Source: Pseudolabrys sp.
GTDB lineage: Bacteria > Pseudomonadota > Alphaproteobacteria > Rhizobiales > Xanthobacteraceae
Direction of reading: 5' to 3'
Length of the DNA: 42,940 bases
NCBI GenBank assembly: GCA_030655215.1
Contig: JAURVZ010000078.1
Span: 1-42,940 of the forward strand
The notes beneath the pieces are model-generated. The model made no database searches. It had not been told where the DNA came from and saw only the letters and a list, made by a program, of their open reading frames with translations. Positions 42,801-42,940 of this stretch are shown in pieces; the stretch's first letter is position 1; the number at the start of each line of letters is the position of its first letter. A program made the position numbers and the translations under genes.

Positions 42801-42940
42801 GTGCGGAGCCGCAATGGCCGTCAGAGCATGATCCCGGGAACCTACTGTTGTAGGTGGGCGCCATATGACCGAGCCCACGAGCCCGGCCAGGGACAGCTCC
42901 CGAAGGAATCGTAAGGCCCCGGGGAATGTGTCTCCAACGC
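42801..42940 (-). ncRNA. ssrS: 6S RNA, 3' part (5' end beyond window)
   Basis: 6S RNA mimics an open promoter and sequesters sigma-70 RNA polymerase. The region sits immediately upstream of the cyclo-ligase gene on the same strand, the conserved location of ssrS. On the minus strand it reads TGTCCCTGGCCGGGCTCG, then CATATGGCGCCCACC (compare AUGUGGCGCUCC in E. coli 6S RNA, from memory), a CCTAC-AACA-GTAGG hairpin, and TCCCGGGATCATGC. GCGTTGG at the window edge can pair with CCATTGC near the 3' end, forming part of the closing stem. No reading frame is present. About 20 nt of the 5' end are probably missing. Confidence 0.75.

Overview
The window is GC-rich, densely coded DNA from an alphaproteobacterial chromosome. 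It most resembles the order Hyphomicrobiales (Rhizobiales), in the Bradyrhizobium/Xanthobacteraceae neighbourhood. This rests on protein character (DUF2852, UbiK, MidA-type methyltransferase, YmdB-type phosphoesterase), TTAA-N7-TTAA (CtrA-type) boxes, paired GGCCGGG hairpin repeats, and a 6S RNA-like sequence next to 5-formyl-THF cyclo-ligase. The genus cannot be fixed from sequence alone. No transposase, integrase, phage gene, CRISPR array, tRNA or rRNA was seen, so this is core chromosome with intergenic repeats rather than a mobile island.

Layout. 0-2 kb: an aldo/keto reductase divergent from a LysR regulator. 2-5.1 kb: ubiK (minus), then lgt, a MidA-like methyltransferase and pgeF (plus). 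5.2-10.7 kb (plus): a lipoprotein behind a CtrA-type box, prs, a YdjM-like membrane protein, a YbjN protein, proC and a TetR regulator. 10.7-13.4 kb (minus): an EnvZ/OmpR-like two-component pair and a MarR regulator whose start codon lies in an inverted repeat. 13.6-17 kb (plus): a branched-chain aminotransferase, an MFS exporter and a Tat-exported amidohydrolase. 17-18.8 kb (minus): azlC, azlD and a conserved hypothetical gene.

From 19 to 38 kb nearly everything is on the minus strand. In transcription order: ruvC-ruvA-deaminase-ruvB-NUDIX-ybgC (each junction a 4-nt ATGA/GTGA overlap), ogt, tetR, DUF2852 gene, tolQ-tolR-tolA-tolB, pal, an RND efflux pair, cpoB, tilS, ftsH. The Tol-Pal machine is therefore present in full but interrupted twice: a repair/regulatory block separates ybgC from tolQ, and an RND pump separates pal from cpoB. 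38-43 kb: an EamA transporter (plus), then yebC, a methyltransferase/pyruvyl-transferase-like fusion behind a CtrA-type box, a ymdB-like phosphoesterase, 5-formyl-THF cyclo-ligase, and the 3' part of 6S RNA running off the window end.

Most notable signals: (1) three 19-bp ATGT-N11-ACAT operators around a TetR gene and the DUF2852 promoter; (2) CtrA-type motifs ahead of four envelope or uncharacterised genes; (3) a blasticidin-S-deaminase-like enzyme translationally coupled inside ruvCAB; (4) an unusual methyltransferase plus polysaccharide-pyruvyl-transferase-like fusion; (5) CT/AG-rich palindromic elements lying directly beyond terminators, one of which encodes the C-terminus of a protein.
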